Positions 46,938 through 59,400 of a DNA stretch of 64,000 nucleotides are shown one piece after another. A program made the translations under genes and the position numbers. Source of the DNA: Sequoia sempervirens (Eukaryota > Streptophyta > Pinopsida > Cupressales > Cupressaceae); assembly GCA_007258455.2 (NCBI GenBank), contig VDFB02262723.1, positions 186,001 to 250,000 of the forward strand, in the 5' to 3' direction. A model generated the notes under the pieces. That model worked only from the letters and a program-made list of their open reading frames with translations. It searched no databases and was not told where the DNA came from. Numbering within the stretch: the first letter of the stretch is position 1; each line of letters starts with the position of its first letter.

Positions 46938-48287
46938 TTAGGGACTTGGTGAGAATGTCTATAGTCTGATCCTTAGTCGGAACATATTGCAACATCACTG
47001 ATCCATCTTCAACAAGCTGTCGTATGAAGTGACAATGAAGCTCTACATGCTTTGTGTGCTTGTGGAAGACTGGATCCTTGGTAAGCTTTAGCACCCCTTG
47101 GTTGTCACAAAACAAGGGTGAAGGCCCTGCTTGAGACATTTGCATAACAGCAAGCATCCTCCGTAGCCATACTGGCTCATGTGTTGCTTTAACTGTTCCC
47201 CGATACTTTGCCTCTGTTGAGGAAAAACCTACTGCTTGCTGCTTCTTACTGGTCCATGTGACTGCACACGTGCCAAGACTGAAAACATACCCAGAAGTAG
47301 ACTTCTTGTCGCCATCAAAACATGACCAATTTGAATTTTTAAAACTAACCAGCCTGGGATCTTTGCCTCTGCTATATAGAATGCCAAAGTCAGATGTCAC
47401 TTTCACATATCTCAGCATTCGCTTCGCTACAACCCAATGTTCGGCCTTAGTAGACGTCATGAAACGAGAAATGTAGTTCATAGCATAATTGAGATCAGGC
47501 CTAGTGGTAGTAAGATGGGGCTGCCTACTAGTTGCTTGAACGCAAACTCATTAACCACTAGTGAGTTTGATTTGGCTAAAAGTTTCAACCCCTTCTCGAT
47601 GGGAGTGGATGGGATTTTACAATCTACCATCTTTAATTTTTCCAACAAACCCTTGTGATACTTTGATTAAGAGATGAAAATATTGCCACCTATTTGCCAG
47701 TCTTCTACATCAAAACAATAGTGCAGGAGACCCAAATCTGTCATATCAAATGCCTAACACAAATTCAACTTGATCTGCTCAAGCAAACGTAACCCACTGC
47801 TAGTAATGATGATATCATCTACATAGATGACAAGAAGAATGATATCACTACCACTGCTCTTGACATACAAATTTGCATCTGAAGGACTCCTCTTAAAGCC
47901 CTGTGCAACCAAGTACTTATCAATCTTTAGGTACCATGCCTTGGGTGCTTGCTTTAGGCCATAAAGAACCTTCAACAACCTGAATACTTTGTGCTCTTTG
48001 CCTGCAACCTTGAAACCAGGAGATTGCATCATGTAGACCTCTTCCTCCAAATCTCCATTGAGGAAGGCACTCTTCACGTCCATCCGGTGGACCTTCCAGC
48101 CAAACTGTACTACAATTTCTAGGACAAGTCAAATGGTGCTCATCTTTGTTGTGGGAGCAAAGGTCTCCTCATAGTCAATGCCTTCTCTTTACAAGAACCC
48201 CTTAGACACCAACCAAACCTTGTATTTATCAAGTGTTCCATCAACTTTATATTTCACCTTGTAGACCCATTTGCAGCCAATGGGTTT
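46938..48287 (-). pseudogene. C1: Ty1/copia reverse transcriptase and RNase H, degenerate
   Basis: From right to left the minus strand encodes PIGCKWVYKVKY, the conserved MDVKSAFLNGDLEEEVYM, GLKQAPKAWYLKID, the polymerase motif YVDD (VIYVDDIIITSSG, about 47815-47850), then RNase H with STSGYVFSLGTCAVTWTSKK, SSTEAKYRGTVKATHE, FCDNQGVLKLTKDPVFHKHT and DILTKSLST. Several stops and shifts. Order RT-RH after integrase is Ty1/copia type. S2 interrupts it at 48288 and B2 at 46937. Confidence 0.92.
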
Positions 48288-48292
48288 CTTCT

Positions 48293-50241
48293 TGTCATGT
48301 CCCCAAAATTTGATGCTAAAAACCCTAAACATTGGAATGCACGTGATTAAATAAAATGGGTAACAAAATGCAAATTAAAATTAGAAAAGAAAATATTATC
48401 GATTTAATACTTTTATAATTACCATTATCATAAGATAATATGGTAATTATAAATATATAAATATAGATATTAATAAATTAAATATTATAATAAATACCGA
48501 AAAGATATAAAATTATATAAAAACAATAAAATCAAATTATATAATACTAAGTAAGGAGCATATAATAATCTATTAATAAAATGATATCAAGTATAAAAAT
48601 TACAAATGATTAATGGTCACTATAATATTTAATATGAAGTATTAAACACCCAATAAATATAAATATATATATGAATGAATGCAATCTAAAACAATATAAA
48701 TAATAATAATAAAAATATATTAAATAAGAAACATTTAAGTATTATTATTATATTATAAGTATAATTATAATAAATTTGAGATAGAACAATTAGAAATTAC
48801 CATAGTAATAAAGATAATATTCAAAAGAAACTGATACAAATATATCAACGGGAAGCATTAAATTAAAGATATCATCGCATATGCCAGAGGAAATTCTAAT
48901 TGAATCTTCAGATTTATAAATTATACCATCCTGGAGTTTGGAAATAAATTATTAGGAGCCTTGCAAATATAGCCACCATTGAAAAAAGACTCAGACGGGA
49001 TCCAGATTCTTCTAATCAAGGCCGACCAGATGCATATGGACGTGTCTTTACATTATGGTGCAATCTGAACGTTGTGTCGCTTGGGTAAAAGAGAGTATAA
49101 AAGAACCATCGTTTTCACAAAGATATGATGGAATTATTGGATATATTAAGACTGTTCTGTAGAGACTGTGATCGCTCGAAGGGAGCACCTGATCCGGAAA
49201 GAGGGCTGTGAGTTATACGAAGGACTTCAGACACTCAGCCTCCACCCATATCGCATGATTTTAAGATTGACACAGCAGAAAGAGTGAATAAGGAAGACAC
49301 CACTTGGCCAATTTATATATGCATGTGTAATCAGATAATAGTTCAGAAATAGCTTTTTCTTATGGTGTCAAATCTGTACCAGTTATAGTTACAGTTATAA
49401 ATATCTAGACCGAATTTATATTTTGTTCCGTCATATTCTCATATTTTTCCATAATCATAAATAGATAAATCGAATACATTAAGTCTTGGAATTGCTCTCA
49501 AGTATACCATTTTACAATATTGATCTTAAGCATCCTTTTCAATATATTGGCTTAAAAGATTAAAGGCAAAATTTAGCATAATTCTATAAGGGAGAATAAT
49601 TAGTTCTTACAAAGATTCAGAGTTTGAGCAGATATTAAAAGAATAATCAAATATAGATCCACATTCAGCAGGACAGCAGAATTAAGATAAGAGAACCAAA
49701 GAGAGATATGAAAAGATCAATAAGGAGGGACACAGTGCAAATGCGTAAAAGAATATGAACGTCAATGGGCTAATCAGATCAGACAACAAGGCAATTGGAT
49801 TAGATCAACATAACCAGTAGTTATTACAATTGCTGTCATGAATACAGGCCTTAGGATAGAAATATGCCAGCGAAGACATGAGAAGATATATATACAGATT
49901 TGGAAGTAGTGCATAGATTCATAAGTTAAAAATATATGTAAAGGGGACATTACAGTTTGCAAACAAACTGTTTGTTAAAATGTCCCTAGGTTGTAGATAA
50001 ATAATTGCTCGAGTTTCAAGCAATTACTTGCATTGGAAAATCATCAAAAGATATCTGCATTGCATCTTAGAGTACTTGAAGTCATTGACATTATTAGTTA
50101 AGCAAATATATGCATCTCTTCATCAACAATCAAAGAAAAAGACAACTGAAACATCTACTAGCCAAGAACAAGTGAAGTGTTTGACGAAATGTCCAAGGCA
50201 GCAAATTAAAAAATTCCATCAGATTAGCTAGGGACATTACA
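48293..50241 (-). mobile_element. S2: S-family insertion in copia C1, apparently composite
   Basis: TGTCATGTCCCC to GGGACATTACA, with a one-mismatch duplication (CTTCT 48288-48292, CTTCC 50242-50246). Copia pol continues across it (LPLGK joins KPIGCKWV). Inside, near 49940-49990, a second set of ends occurs (GGGGACATTACA, then about 20 bp, then TTAAAATGTCCCTAGG). So it reads as a unit of about 1.66 kb and one of about 265 bp in the same orientation. AT-rich, no ORF of note. Confidence 0.7.
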
Positions 50242-50246
50242 CTTCC

Positions 50247-52120
50247 CTAGTGGAAGATCTGACAGAACCTGAGTATTGTTTTTCAAAAGACTATGATGTT
50301 CAGATTCCATAGCCTTTTCCCATTCAGGTTTACCCTTCGCCTCTGAATAATCTTGTGTCTTGTAAACACTTTGAATGTTGACCATAAGAGCAAAATTAAT
50401 TGTGTTTTGTTTGCTCTTGCCTCTAGATGATCTACCCTCAACAAGCTCATCATCTTGAACATCACCAATGAGCTTCACCCACCACTTAGGATGAGGAGGA
50501 GATGCATCTTCTTCCAAATTAGGATGATGATGATCATGAGTTGGGCTCCCTGGAATAATATCATTTGGATGCTGATCCAAGTTATCCTGAGGGAAATCTG
50601 CTGGTATAGGGTCATGCCTAGGAGATTCCACAATGTCAGAATCATCAGAATCCCTCCCTTAAGGTGGAGCTAATGGAAGCCTAACAACTAAATCCTCAGT
50701 CTTCAAAGGCTGATCCTTAGGACACTTGATGGGAGAAGAGAGTTTAAAGGGCCCACCTTCTTCATCAAAGACAACATCCTTGTTAAATGTCAGACGATTA
50801 GTGTCCACATCAATCAACCAATAGGCCTTATGATTGCAACTGTATCCTATTAGCATCAACTTCTGGCTTTTGGAATCTAGCTTGGTCCTTTTTGCATCTG
50901 GAATCCAAACATACGTAGTAGAACCAAAAATCTTGAGATGGTTGACTCTTGGTTTCCTCCCAGACCATGCTTCCTTTGGGGTCATCTTCTTGACGACCTT
51001 TGTGGGAAACCGGTTAAGAAGGTATACAACAATATACACTGCTTCAGCCCAAAATTTCTTGGGAACATTTCTGTCCTCCAGCATACAATGAGCCATTTCT
51101 GTTATGGTTCGGTTTCTCCTCTCAACAACTCAGTTCTGTTGAGGGGTATAGGGTGTGGTAAGCTGACGCTTGATACTGTGTTTAGCACAGAAGTCAGTGA
51201 ATTAGTTGGAACAAAACTCACCCCCATTATCTGACCTAAGAGTTATGATTTGACATCCTAACTCTTTTCTAACTAATGCTTTGAACTTTTGAAATTCATT
51301 AAACACCTTTGATTTTTCGTTGAGGAAATACACCCACATTTTCCAATTGAAATCATCAACAAATAACAGAAAATACTTGGCACCAATGTGTGATGCAGTA
51401 TTCATTGGTCCAAAACATCCGCATGAACCAACTAAAGGACCTTGGATGCTCTCCAAGACTTTCCATCTGAAAATGGAGTACGATGATGCTTCCCTGCCTA
51501 GCAAGCTCCACATACACCATGTGTTTGTTGTTGAATCTCAGGTAAGCCTCCTACCAAATTCTCTCGAGCCAGCTAAGAGAGGTAGGAAATGTTGAGATGC
51601 CCATACTGCTGATACCAAAGAGTGCTGATGGATGAACTCGTCGCCCAATGCATACTCCTGAGAATCTCCAATATCAATCAGCGTGTACAAGCCATGATTC
51701 TTGAGCCCAACTTTCAATATTTTTTTGGACTCCTTATCAACTACGCAACACTTGTGTGAACTGAAGATGATGTCCAACTTCAGATAGCGTCACATAATCT
51801 GACTCAGAGAGCAGATTGAGCTCCATTCCCAGGACATATTATACATTGAGAAATATTAGATTTCTCCCACTAGATGTAATCTGAACATTGCCATTGCCGA
51901 CAACTGTATATTCTTCGCGACCACCAAAGATGATGGAATTAGAGCAAGCCTTATACTCTGTGAATCAATCTCTCTTGTTTGTGAAATGCCGAGAGGTGCC
52001 AGAATCAATGTACCATCCAAATGATTTGACATGATCTATTGGTCTTTTAGCCATGAATGCTTGGCTACGCTCCAACATGATGTTGGCCAAAGATGCCATC
52101 CCTCTCAAAAGGCACAAAAA
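50247..52120 (-). pseudogene. C1: Ty1/copia protease and integrase, degenerate
   Basis: On the minus strand: protease with WYIDSGTSRHFTNKRD near 51960-52010, then the GAG-pre-integrase region (VDKESKKILKVGLKNHGLYTL), a zinc-finger-like GVCGACQAGKHHR, the integrase core with FLLFVDDFNWKMWVYFL and RSDNGGEFCSN, and the C-terminal part (AEAVYIVVYLLNRFPTK, SGRKPRVNHLKIFGSTTYVW). It ends with an RT-proximal linker PEWEKAMESEHHSLLKNNTQ before S2. Multiple stops and shifts. No gag precedes it. Confidence 0.9.
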
Positions 52121-52872
52121 ACGAAGTAATCAACTGGCATGGATACCAAGGTGATCAGTTGGCACAAAACCCACAACCCTTTTTTAAATCATCAAAGAAT
52201 CAGAGGCTGTAAATACCACGATTTTGTCCAAAACACGAAAAAAAATTCTGCAAAAATTTAAATAATCCTTGGGTCTATAACCCTAGGCATGAATTTCCGA
52301 AAATTTGTGAAAAATGGTAGAAACCCTACAGAACAGTTTGCATAAAACCTATAGAAGTCGTTGCTGCGAAATAAAAAATGCAGAAAAAACTTTAGAAATT
52401 GTGATGTTTGTAGAACAGATGAAGAATCCATCAAAAAATGGCTGCAAAAATTTGGATTCTTCAGAAAACCCTAGTAGATCGTGCATTGGAGATAAATTGT
52501 CTAGAAACAGTCACGAAATCGTGTGAGAATAATGCCCCGAAACTCAGAAAAATCGCGTGCCTAAAATGCTTAGTTGTGATTTTCAGAAAAACCCTCACGA
52601 CACTAGCAGACACAGTCGCGATGTTGGAAATAGCTGTGGAAAAAGAAACCTCGAGTTTTAGCAGAAATCATGTTTTTTATTTAGGAAAAAAATCATCAAA
52701 ACCTACATGGAAATTAGACACGATTTGGCAAAGAATAATGGTGTGATTTTACTTGCAAATCAACCCACGAACTCAGAACACAGGTGCTCGCGATTTTTAG
52801 CGAGAAGGATCCACGAAATTGAGGAAAAAAATCCTTGAAATTTCTTATTGCAAAATTTCTTGGGTAAAAATA
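52121..52872 (-). other. Probable C1 leader; no gene seen
   Basis: AT-rich sequence with repeated CAGAAAAACCCT and GCGATTTT-like words. On the minus strand it lies between the copia primer site (54740-54754) and protease, where gag should be, but no gag-like reading frame is visible. The 60-100 codon plus-strand ORFs lack recognisable motifs. Confidence 0.4.
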
Positions 52873-54693
52873 TGTAATGTCCCCTTCTCAAATGTGATCT
52901 TTCCAGTTGACCGTTGGCCTATTTCGGAGACCCGTAGGCTACTCAGATGGTGAAATTAGGGTTTCCTACTTTGAGGAGGTTGTTGCTTGAAGTTTGGAAA
53001 TTGGATTGCGGATTCTTTCTGGGTTTTCAGAGAGCTTCGCAGTGGTATGGTCAGTTTGGTGTTTCGAGTAACTTCATGAATTTACTATTTTTAGTGAATT
53101 CTATTTTTGGCAGTGGACAGGTTGGGTTCAGTTCAGCTGGTCCTCTTCTTCAGATGGTTTAGTTGGTATTGTTGTTTTTGGCCTTTGGGTGCATTTTTAT
53201 GGAGAGATAAGTTATTTTCATATTATAATGTTTTATTTTAATATTATGACCCCTTGGCCTAGCTGTACAACTTCATGTTGTTTTAAACAGGGGAACTTTA
53301 TGGGTAAATGCATCATCAGGTGAAAGATTAAATATTTTAAAGGTTCAAAAATGCTCAAGATGAAATGGGACGCCAACTTTGGAAAAGCATGGCATTTTAT
53401 ATTATTTCTCACCTCTCTTAAGTGGGACGCCATTTTGAAGAAGGCTAGTCAAAAAGTCAAATTTATGCCAAGTGTTGTGGGGCGCACTTTCTAGAAGCTG
53501 CATGAGTTTCTCTCCAAAATCTATATAAGGAGACTTCCTCTCTTTATTCGGGTTATCTTTTGTCTACCTTATTGTTATGCTGTTGGATTGACTTCAGGCA
53601 CTCGCTTCGAGGAAAGCATACCTCCTAGCAATGGCTCATCTTCTTGCTTGAAAGATAGCAACTAGTTGAGAGATAGTTTGTAATAGGTTTGTTTTGCATT
53701 TTCAGTTGTGTGCTTGCATTTTGGAGTTCTAGTTTGCATTTTCTGTCTCATTTCTGGAGTTGCTGAATATCATTGAGGAATGTAAGGTTTGCTCATAGCT
53801 CTTGAAATAAAAATGCTATTGTTCTGGGTATTGTTTCTATCATTATGTTTATGAGGGGCGAACATTCTAGCTAATTTGCAGATTTTACTGAAGTGTCCTT
53901 GATTTTATAGAGCAAAATCGCCCTTACAACTGGGCCGTACCATTCTGGGGTTGCTTTGGATTTCATGCAAAATAATTAATGGTTGTTTGGGGTGGTTTCA
54001 GGAATGCATCTTGGGCGCCATCATCATTAGAGTAATCTTCACTTGGTTTCATGTCTTTTGAGTGAGATTTGGGTAAGATATGAGCATTTGAGTGAGTTGT
54101 TAGGTTGCTGGTCTGTCATATCAGTCCTAGAGAAAAGCTATTTTGTGAGGAGTCGGAGTCTAGAAGGGTTTACTAAATGTTGAGGGAGTCTTAATTAACA
54201 TTGCAGCATTGAAGAACTTGAATCTCTGGGCTTTAGCTAACTTTCTGATATATTGTAAGCTGATTAGTAGTACTATTAGCCATTCTCCTCTTTATCTCTC
54301 ATCTACTCTATTGTACTACCCACTGAATAAGTGGAAGAGGTTGGCTTGCCGCCTATTACTTTCAGTATGTAGTTGTAGGGATCCTCTGATCACATGCTCG
54401 CCATCACTCGGCGCCATTCTTGGTTAGAGTTATTCCAACTCATTTTGCATTAGATCCTCTGACCATATGCTTGTCTGTTCTAGACACATTCTTGGTTAGA
54501 GTTCCCTTCCAGCTCTGCATCTGCATTAGATCCTCTGACCAATGCTCACACGTTGCCCACATTGGGATCCTGGTGTACATTCTGGTTAGGGTTACTTTCC
54601 GCATTGTTTTGGTTTAGAGCTAACCTTAACGGGTGCGTGTTGAATTGTAATTGCATTGCAAAAACAAAACAAAAATTAGTCCGGTTCATTACA
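52873..54693 (+). mobile_element. Solo LTR related to the G1 LTR
   Basis: 1,821 bp, TGTAATGTCCCC to CCGGTTCATTACA, with the perfect duplication AAATA (52868-52872 and 54694-54698). It shares long blocks with the G1 LTR (GACCGTTGGCCTATTT, GGCCTAGCTGTACAAC, the CCTCTGACCA region) but is clearly diverged. TATATAAGG at 53522. Imperfect TTTACTATTTTTAGTGAA palindrome near 53080-53098. No internal element sequence. Confidence 0.92.
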
Positions 54694-54739
54694 AAATACC
54701 ATGAATTTTATTGCCCAAAAAATTCGCGAAAAAATAACC

Positions 54740-55360
54740 TCTTCTCTAACACCATGAAATGGTAATTGATTGATCGCTAATTAACAAAGGAGAGGAATAC
54801 TCCTTATAAATTTATTACAAGATGATGTTTCTAAAAGAAACAATTGTGAACTAAAACAATAAACTGAATGTTGCTAAAATTAACAAAAGTAAACTAACAA
54901 CTAAGATGACCATGAAAATTTTACAATAATACTTTAATAGATATTCTAGTAGGGTTGGGAGGGAAGTTTGTCATTTGCCTTGGAAGGAAGGGTTCCTAGG
55001 AGGAGCATTTCTACAAATTTGTGATGTGGTCAATGCTTTTTGATGATCACCAAGATTGATGATTGTCTTACTTTGTATCTCCGCAAATCCACCTTCTTTA
55101 TTGCAGTGTACAATGATGTTACTTCGTTCCCAAAAGCCTCAATTATCGCTTAGTGCCAATGATTCTGAATTCTTCATCTTTTCTTAAAGCCAAAACTTCC
55201 AACTATTGCATGTATCCTCATCATCCTTAAAGCTAAATATTCTCTTTGTGAATCCAAATCAATCACCACATAACCTAGTGTGCAATCATCTAATAAATAC
55301 ACACAAGATACAAAGCTAGGTCCCAATGTGAAGACAGGTATGCAGGTGAGGTCCATAACA
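54740..55360 (-). mobile_element. C1: possible copia 5' LTR with primer-binding site
   Basis: On the minus strand a stretch ending CCATTTCA (54755) is followed by TGGTGTTAGAGAAGAGG (54738-54754), which resembles a degenerate copia primer site (TGGTATCAGAGC). The LTR would start TGTTATGGACC near 55360, giving about 606 bp. No second copy exists in the window to confirm it. Confidence 0.4.
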
Positions 55361-55752
55361 GAATACAATCAAGGAGGTAACCTAGGGTTAGTTATATGTG
55401 AAGTCACAAAGCACAACTCGAAAATGTGAAAAGCAATCCACAGGTGACACATCATTATAAGGTCCTAAGGGGTTCTCATATACAGTTGGTATCATGATCA
55501 TTGACTAATATGATGCATTTGTAGTTGTAACCTGTTATATTCTGTTAAATTTATATAATTTATCTATGCTTGCATTCTTGTTATAGTTGAAGTGATTCAA
55601 ATCTTATCACGCATCCTTGAAATTAGTAATGAAAATGATTTATCTTTGAACTTGGTCAATGTATCATTTTATTAAGTTTTATGTCAATTTCTACAAAAAA
55701 AAATTGAAATGTTTTATTAGAACATGAAAATCCTATTGTGTTGGAATTTTAG
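55361..55752. other. No gene seen; possible intron of the POLLUX-like gene
   Basis: AT-rich unique-looking sequence ending in a splice acceptor (GGAATTTTAG, 55752). No element boundary found. Confidence 0.35.
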
Positions 55753-55837
55753 GTATGAAGCTGATGCAGATGCAGTTCTCTCTGTTTTAGCACTGCAGCC
55801 TCTTCTTGGGAAGTCCTCTGGGACAACAGTTGTTGAG
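55753..55837 (+). CDS. Exon of a POLLUX/CASTOR-like ion channel (plastid-envelope type), partial gene
   Basis: Exon bounded by an acceptor (TTTTAG) and a donor (GAG|GTATTT), encoding YEADADAVLSVLALQPLLGK and TTVVE. It joins in phase 0 to the next exon (VVE|VSNDN). The peptide resembles the conserved cytosolic regulatory domain of POLLUX-like plant channels (Arabidopsis PEC1/PEC2 group), which conduct cations across the plastid envelope. This is from memory of the family, not a search. No other exons are identifiable in the window, so it is either a gene with very long transposon-filled introns, as is common in conifers, or a captured or degraded copy. Confidence 0.55.
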
Positions 55838-56465
55838 GTATTTAACATTTTTTGGGATCATAAATTTGATTCAAATTGCATTTTTTTAAATTCTACCTGC
55901 AACTTTATTTTAAAGTGATCACATTTCAGAAGTAGAAACAAGAAACCTCGCCTTTGCATTACTGAGAAGGTTAAAATAACCCTAATTAACTTCCTTTAGC
56001 TGTTAGATGAACTTATACCTGATTTTATTGTACCGTTTGCATGATTATATATCAATCAATTGGTAGCTATAGATACATGTTATCCTGTGCATATAATTAG
56101 TTCACATTTCTATTTCTTCCTAGACAAAGATTTTTGTGTCTTCTTGGATCCTCCTTGTAACTTGCATCAAAGAGTTTCTTCTTAGTTTCCCATCTGACTG
56201 GGAATGATTTCCTAAGCTCATCTAGAGTTTTTCTTTATAATGAGTAGACCCTTCTAGATGGAGCAATATGTACATCATGACACAAATCTTTTCTTGTTGA
56301 TTTCATGTGACAAAAAACTTACATGGTTCTGCAAATATTTTGGATGGTTCTTGGCTAATATTATAAAGAACAAGAGTCATCCATTACATCAGTTTAATTT
56401 TCTTATGTCATTTCATGGCATATTTTGTGCTTCTACCATTTATATTTACCTTTTCATGTTTGCAG

Positions 56466-56613
56466 GTGTCAAATGATAATACTGGTAACCTCTTGAAATC
56501 ACTATGTGGTCCAAAGGTCGAACCAGTGAAGAATCTTGCATCAAAGTTATTTGCCCAATGTTCTCGCCAAAATGGATTGGTTAAAGTGTATCGACAATTA
56601 CTTGACCCTGCAA
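56466..56613 (+). CDS. Next exon of the POLLUX-like channel
   Basis: After a 628-bp intron with a good acceptor (TTCATGTTTGCAG), this exon encodes [20 protein letters not shown], then [20 protein letters not shown] and VYRQLLDP. It is open throughout and ends at a donor (GCAA|GTATTG) in phase 1. The motif KVEPVxNxASKLFxQCSRQ is typical of the RCK-like domain of the POLLUX-like family as I recall it. Clean frame and matching phase favour a real exon over chance. Expression cannot be judged. Confidence 0.6.
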
Positions 56614-57919
56614 GTATTGATCTTTTCTATCTTTGAAACATAATATCTTTTGAATTCTGCATATCAGTTCTACATATCTTATTACCCTTGAATTTCTCAT
56701 GGTTGGAAAACTTTTAAACCAATCTCAATGATTGTTTACTATTAAAGCATTTATTAGGTCTTCAAGTAAATTTAGTTGAGAACTCTGGTTGAAAGATACC
56801 TACATGTCTGTATTCCAATTTTAATTATTCTTTGTTATTCCCTTTGACATTTTGTAAAGAATTTCAAATTTCAATTCTACTGATGGATGCTAAGAAAAAT
56901 GTATAGAATGGTACAAAGGATACATATGAAGAATCTATAACAAAGGATGGAACTATTCCACAAAACACTTTTTTTTGCAGAGAAGAATGATAAGACTAGA
57001 AGAGACAGGCACCTCTGTATGCATTTCCTTTGTGGATGCCTTTGATAACACTGGAGAAGCTGAGGTGGCTGGTATTATTTCCACAATGAGTGTTTTGTGT
57101 TAAGCTATGATATATGGTTTTGGACTTGGGACTTTCTTTTCATATTATAAAGTTGATCTGCATTATTATGTGCTTTTTCAATAAGTAAAAACCATTGTGG
57201 AAGAAAGGAGAGTCGCATGTTTCAGCCATTACCAAACCAGATCTGAACTATGCCCCTAGTAACCAATCACTTTCTCATCACCCATCTAGTATGCAAAAAT
57301 GTTTGTATCCTCTAGTCCCTCTGGGGGTGAGAGAGGGCAGGAGAATGGAAGCCTGGAGGAGGGCAGGGGCAGAATGCCATAGCCTCCTCCTCACTTGTGC
57401 ATACACCATTGCAAGCTCCAAACTTCAACTGCATTCTCACAAATGGTTCAATATTTGTCAACAAATTTGAATGGAAATATTTCTTGCAAGAGTATGTGCA
57501 CCACCCTATTGTCAACCTATATTAGCTTTAAAGGAAGAGGATGAATGTTATCTTAAAAATTACCTCTTCCTAAAGTTACCTTCACAATTGATTAAATGGA
57601 GCATAGATTGTGCACCTTCAAAATCAAAGGGGTCTCAAATCAAAATTTGTGGGAGCATATCATGGCCACTAGACCCTTAAAGCCTAGATCCAAGAAAAGT
57701 GGCATCTTGTGTTATCAATAGAATCTTTTATAATTCCAAACGGTTACATTATTATGAATAGGACATGATCTTTCAAGGAGGAGCTTAGTCCCCCCAACAA
57801 ATCGGGTTTATTTATGAAACACTGGTCTCCTACTTTCTATCCTATGGACAATCTCTTAAGTATAGTACCAGCTTGGGTTCTCTGTCCTTTTCTACCAAGA
57901 TAATATTGGCATGAATCCA
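56614..57919. other. Intron-like or intergenic; no confident gene
   Basis: 56982-57070 follows an acceptor-like TTTTTTGCAG and can be read RMIRLEETGTSVCISFVDAF, but this frame does not fit the phase-1 end of the previous exon and I cannot place the peptide. The rest, including ORFs of 70-90 codons around 57195-57680, shows no recognisable motif or element boundary. Confidence 0.4.
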
Positions 57920-58475
57920 TGTTATGTCCCCTTTTGGTGCTTAGCAAATTCGTGCACATTTAGCCAATTTCCAAGTCTTCCGGAGGCTAACTAGCTAATC
58001 TAGGAGAGTTCCAAGTTCCAACATTCTTGGAGAGCTCAATTTAAGGTTTTCTTGGCATCCGATGGTGGTGTGGAGTTCGGTTGGCTTTTAGGTTTGCATT
58101 GATGCTTTTTGTACCGTTTTGGGCCTTTTGGATTGTTGTCCACAGTTCTTGGAGAACACTACTATTTTTAGTAAGTTAGTAAGTGCCCATTTTTGCACCC
58201 ACCATCATTCTTCAACTTCTTGGCGTGATCAGTTTTGGTTTTCAATGCCTTGACGGTGCTTTCCGCAAAATGGTTTGGATTATTTAAATTATTACACGAA
58301 AGTTATAAAGTTAACATTATAATATTTACTTTAATATTTTGATTTAATGAAGTTATGTTATGTCCCCTCAAGTGGATGCCTACAGGAAAAGGGGATTTAG
58401 ACATAAAGTTATTTTAAAAAAGCAAAAAGCGTTTTTTTGAAAAAAGCAAAAAAGTGTTTTTTTGAAAAAGCAATG
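57920..58475 (+). mobile_element. 5' part of an LTR of the TGTWATGTCCC type
   Basis: Starts TGTTATGTCCCC and resembles the LTR starting at 40138 (TTAGCCAATTTCC versus TTAGCCTATTTCC, and CTACTATTTTTAGTAAGT near 58158). A second TTATGTTATGTCCCC occurs near 58358. It is interrupted by B4 at 58476; its continuation lies outside the window. Confidence 0.65.
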
Positions 58476-58497
58476 TGTTGATGGGTGTTTTATGACC
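58476..58497 (-). mobile_element. B4 (3' tip): B-family unit into which B3 inserted
   Basis: TGTTGATGGGTGTTTTATGACC is the inverted 3' terminus of a B unit (compare TGTTGATGTGTTTTTCGTGACC, the same end of B3). It continues at 63164 after B3. The flanking CAATG (58471-58475) would be its target duplication, but the other copy is beyond the window. Confidence 0.8.
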
Positions 58498-59400
58498 TGT
58501 TGATGTGTTTTTCGTGACCGCACCAACGCAGAATAAAGTCGCCAACGACTACCCTATTCTCTCTTGATCAAAGTATTCCACATGCTAAGATTGCAAGAAA
58601 GTTCGTGCGTTCAACTCCAAGGTTCCTTTAGTGCGAACAGTCTCAGTTGGCTCGATGTGATTTGCTGGTATTTCAAGGGGACTTACGGAATTGTTCAACA
58701 GCAGAGGAAGGGGGTTTTCACAGTTCGACAGATTTATCAATGAAGCACGGATTTCCTATTCTAACCAGAAAGTACTGAATTTAAAGTGGTTGCAGGGTTT
58801 AGAGAGTCTAAATCTATTCTAAGTGTGGGATATGGAGCTCAACTTCAGCAAACTTCAATCAAACTTCGCTTTGCCTCGCCTCGGACAGCTTCCACGGAGT
58901 CGGTGCAATCTTCAGAGGAGTAGTTCAAGGTGTTCAAATTACAACTTAGCATGAAAATACCATCACAACTACGCATATAGACATACAAATCATGATCAAA
59001 GTTAAGTACATGATATTCCAGTTGACCACACAAGGCGCATTCACCATCAGCAAATACACTAGTGGTATGGATAGACGAAGTTGCTTAGATCAAACACCAC
59101 ATTCCACAGCTAACAACTACTTGCATAAAAATGAAATTATGCTACTCTACGCTACTTGAAGTAGAAGGGATGAAGAAACCTCGCTAGCTATCCATAACAA
59201 AGACGAATTTCACCATCAATGAAAAGATCTTTTATTATGAAAGTTTTACACAACAATCTCTTGCAAAAGTTTTCAAAGGAAAACTTTCCCTCTTCTTCAA
59301 CTACACTATCAATCTATACTAAGCTACCTCTAAGTTGTCCCTCTACTCTATGTCTACTGTCTAACTCTAAGCTAATGAGATACAAATGAGGGGGACTCCC

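Noticed and set aside
56982..57070. Possible third exon (RMIRLEETGTSVCISF)
   Set aside because: The frame is incompatible with the phase-1 donor of the preceding exon and I cannot assign it to the channel family.
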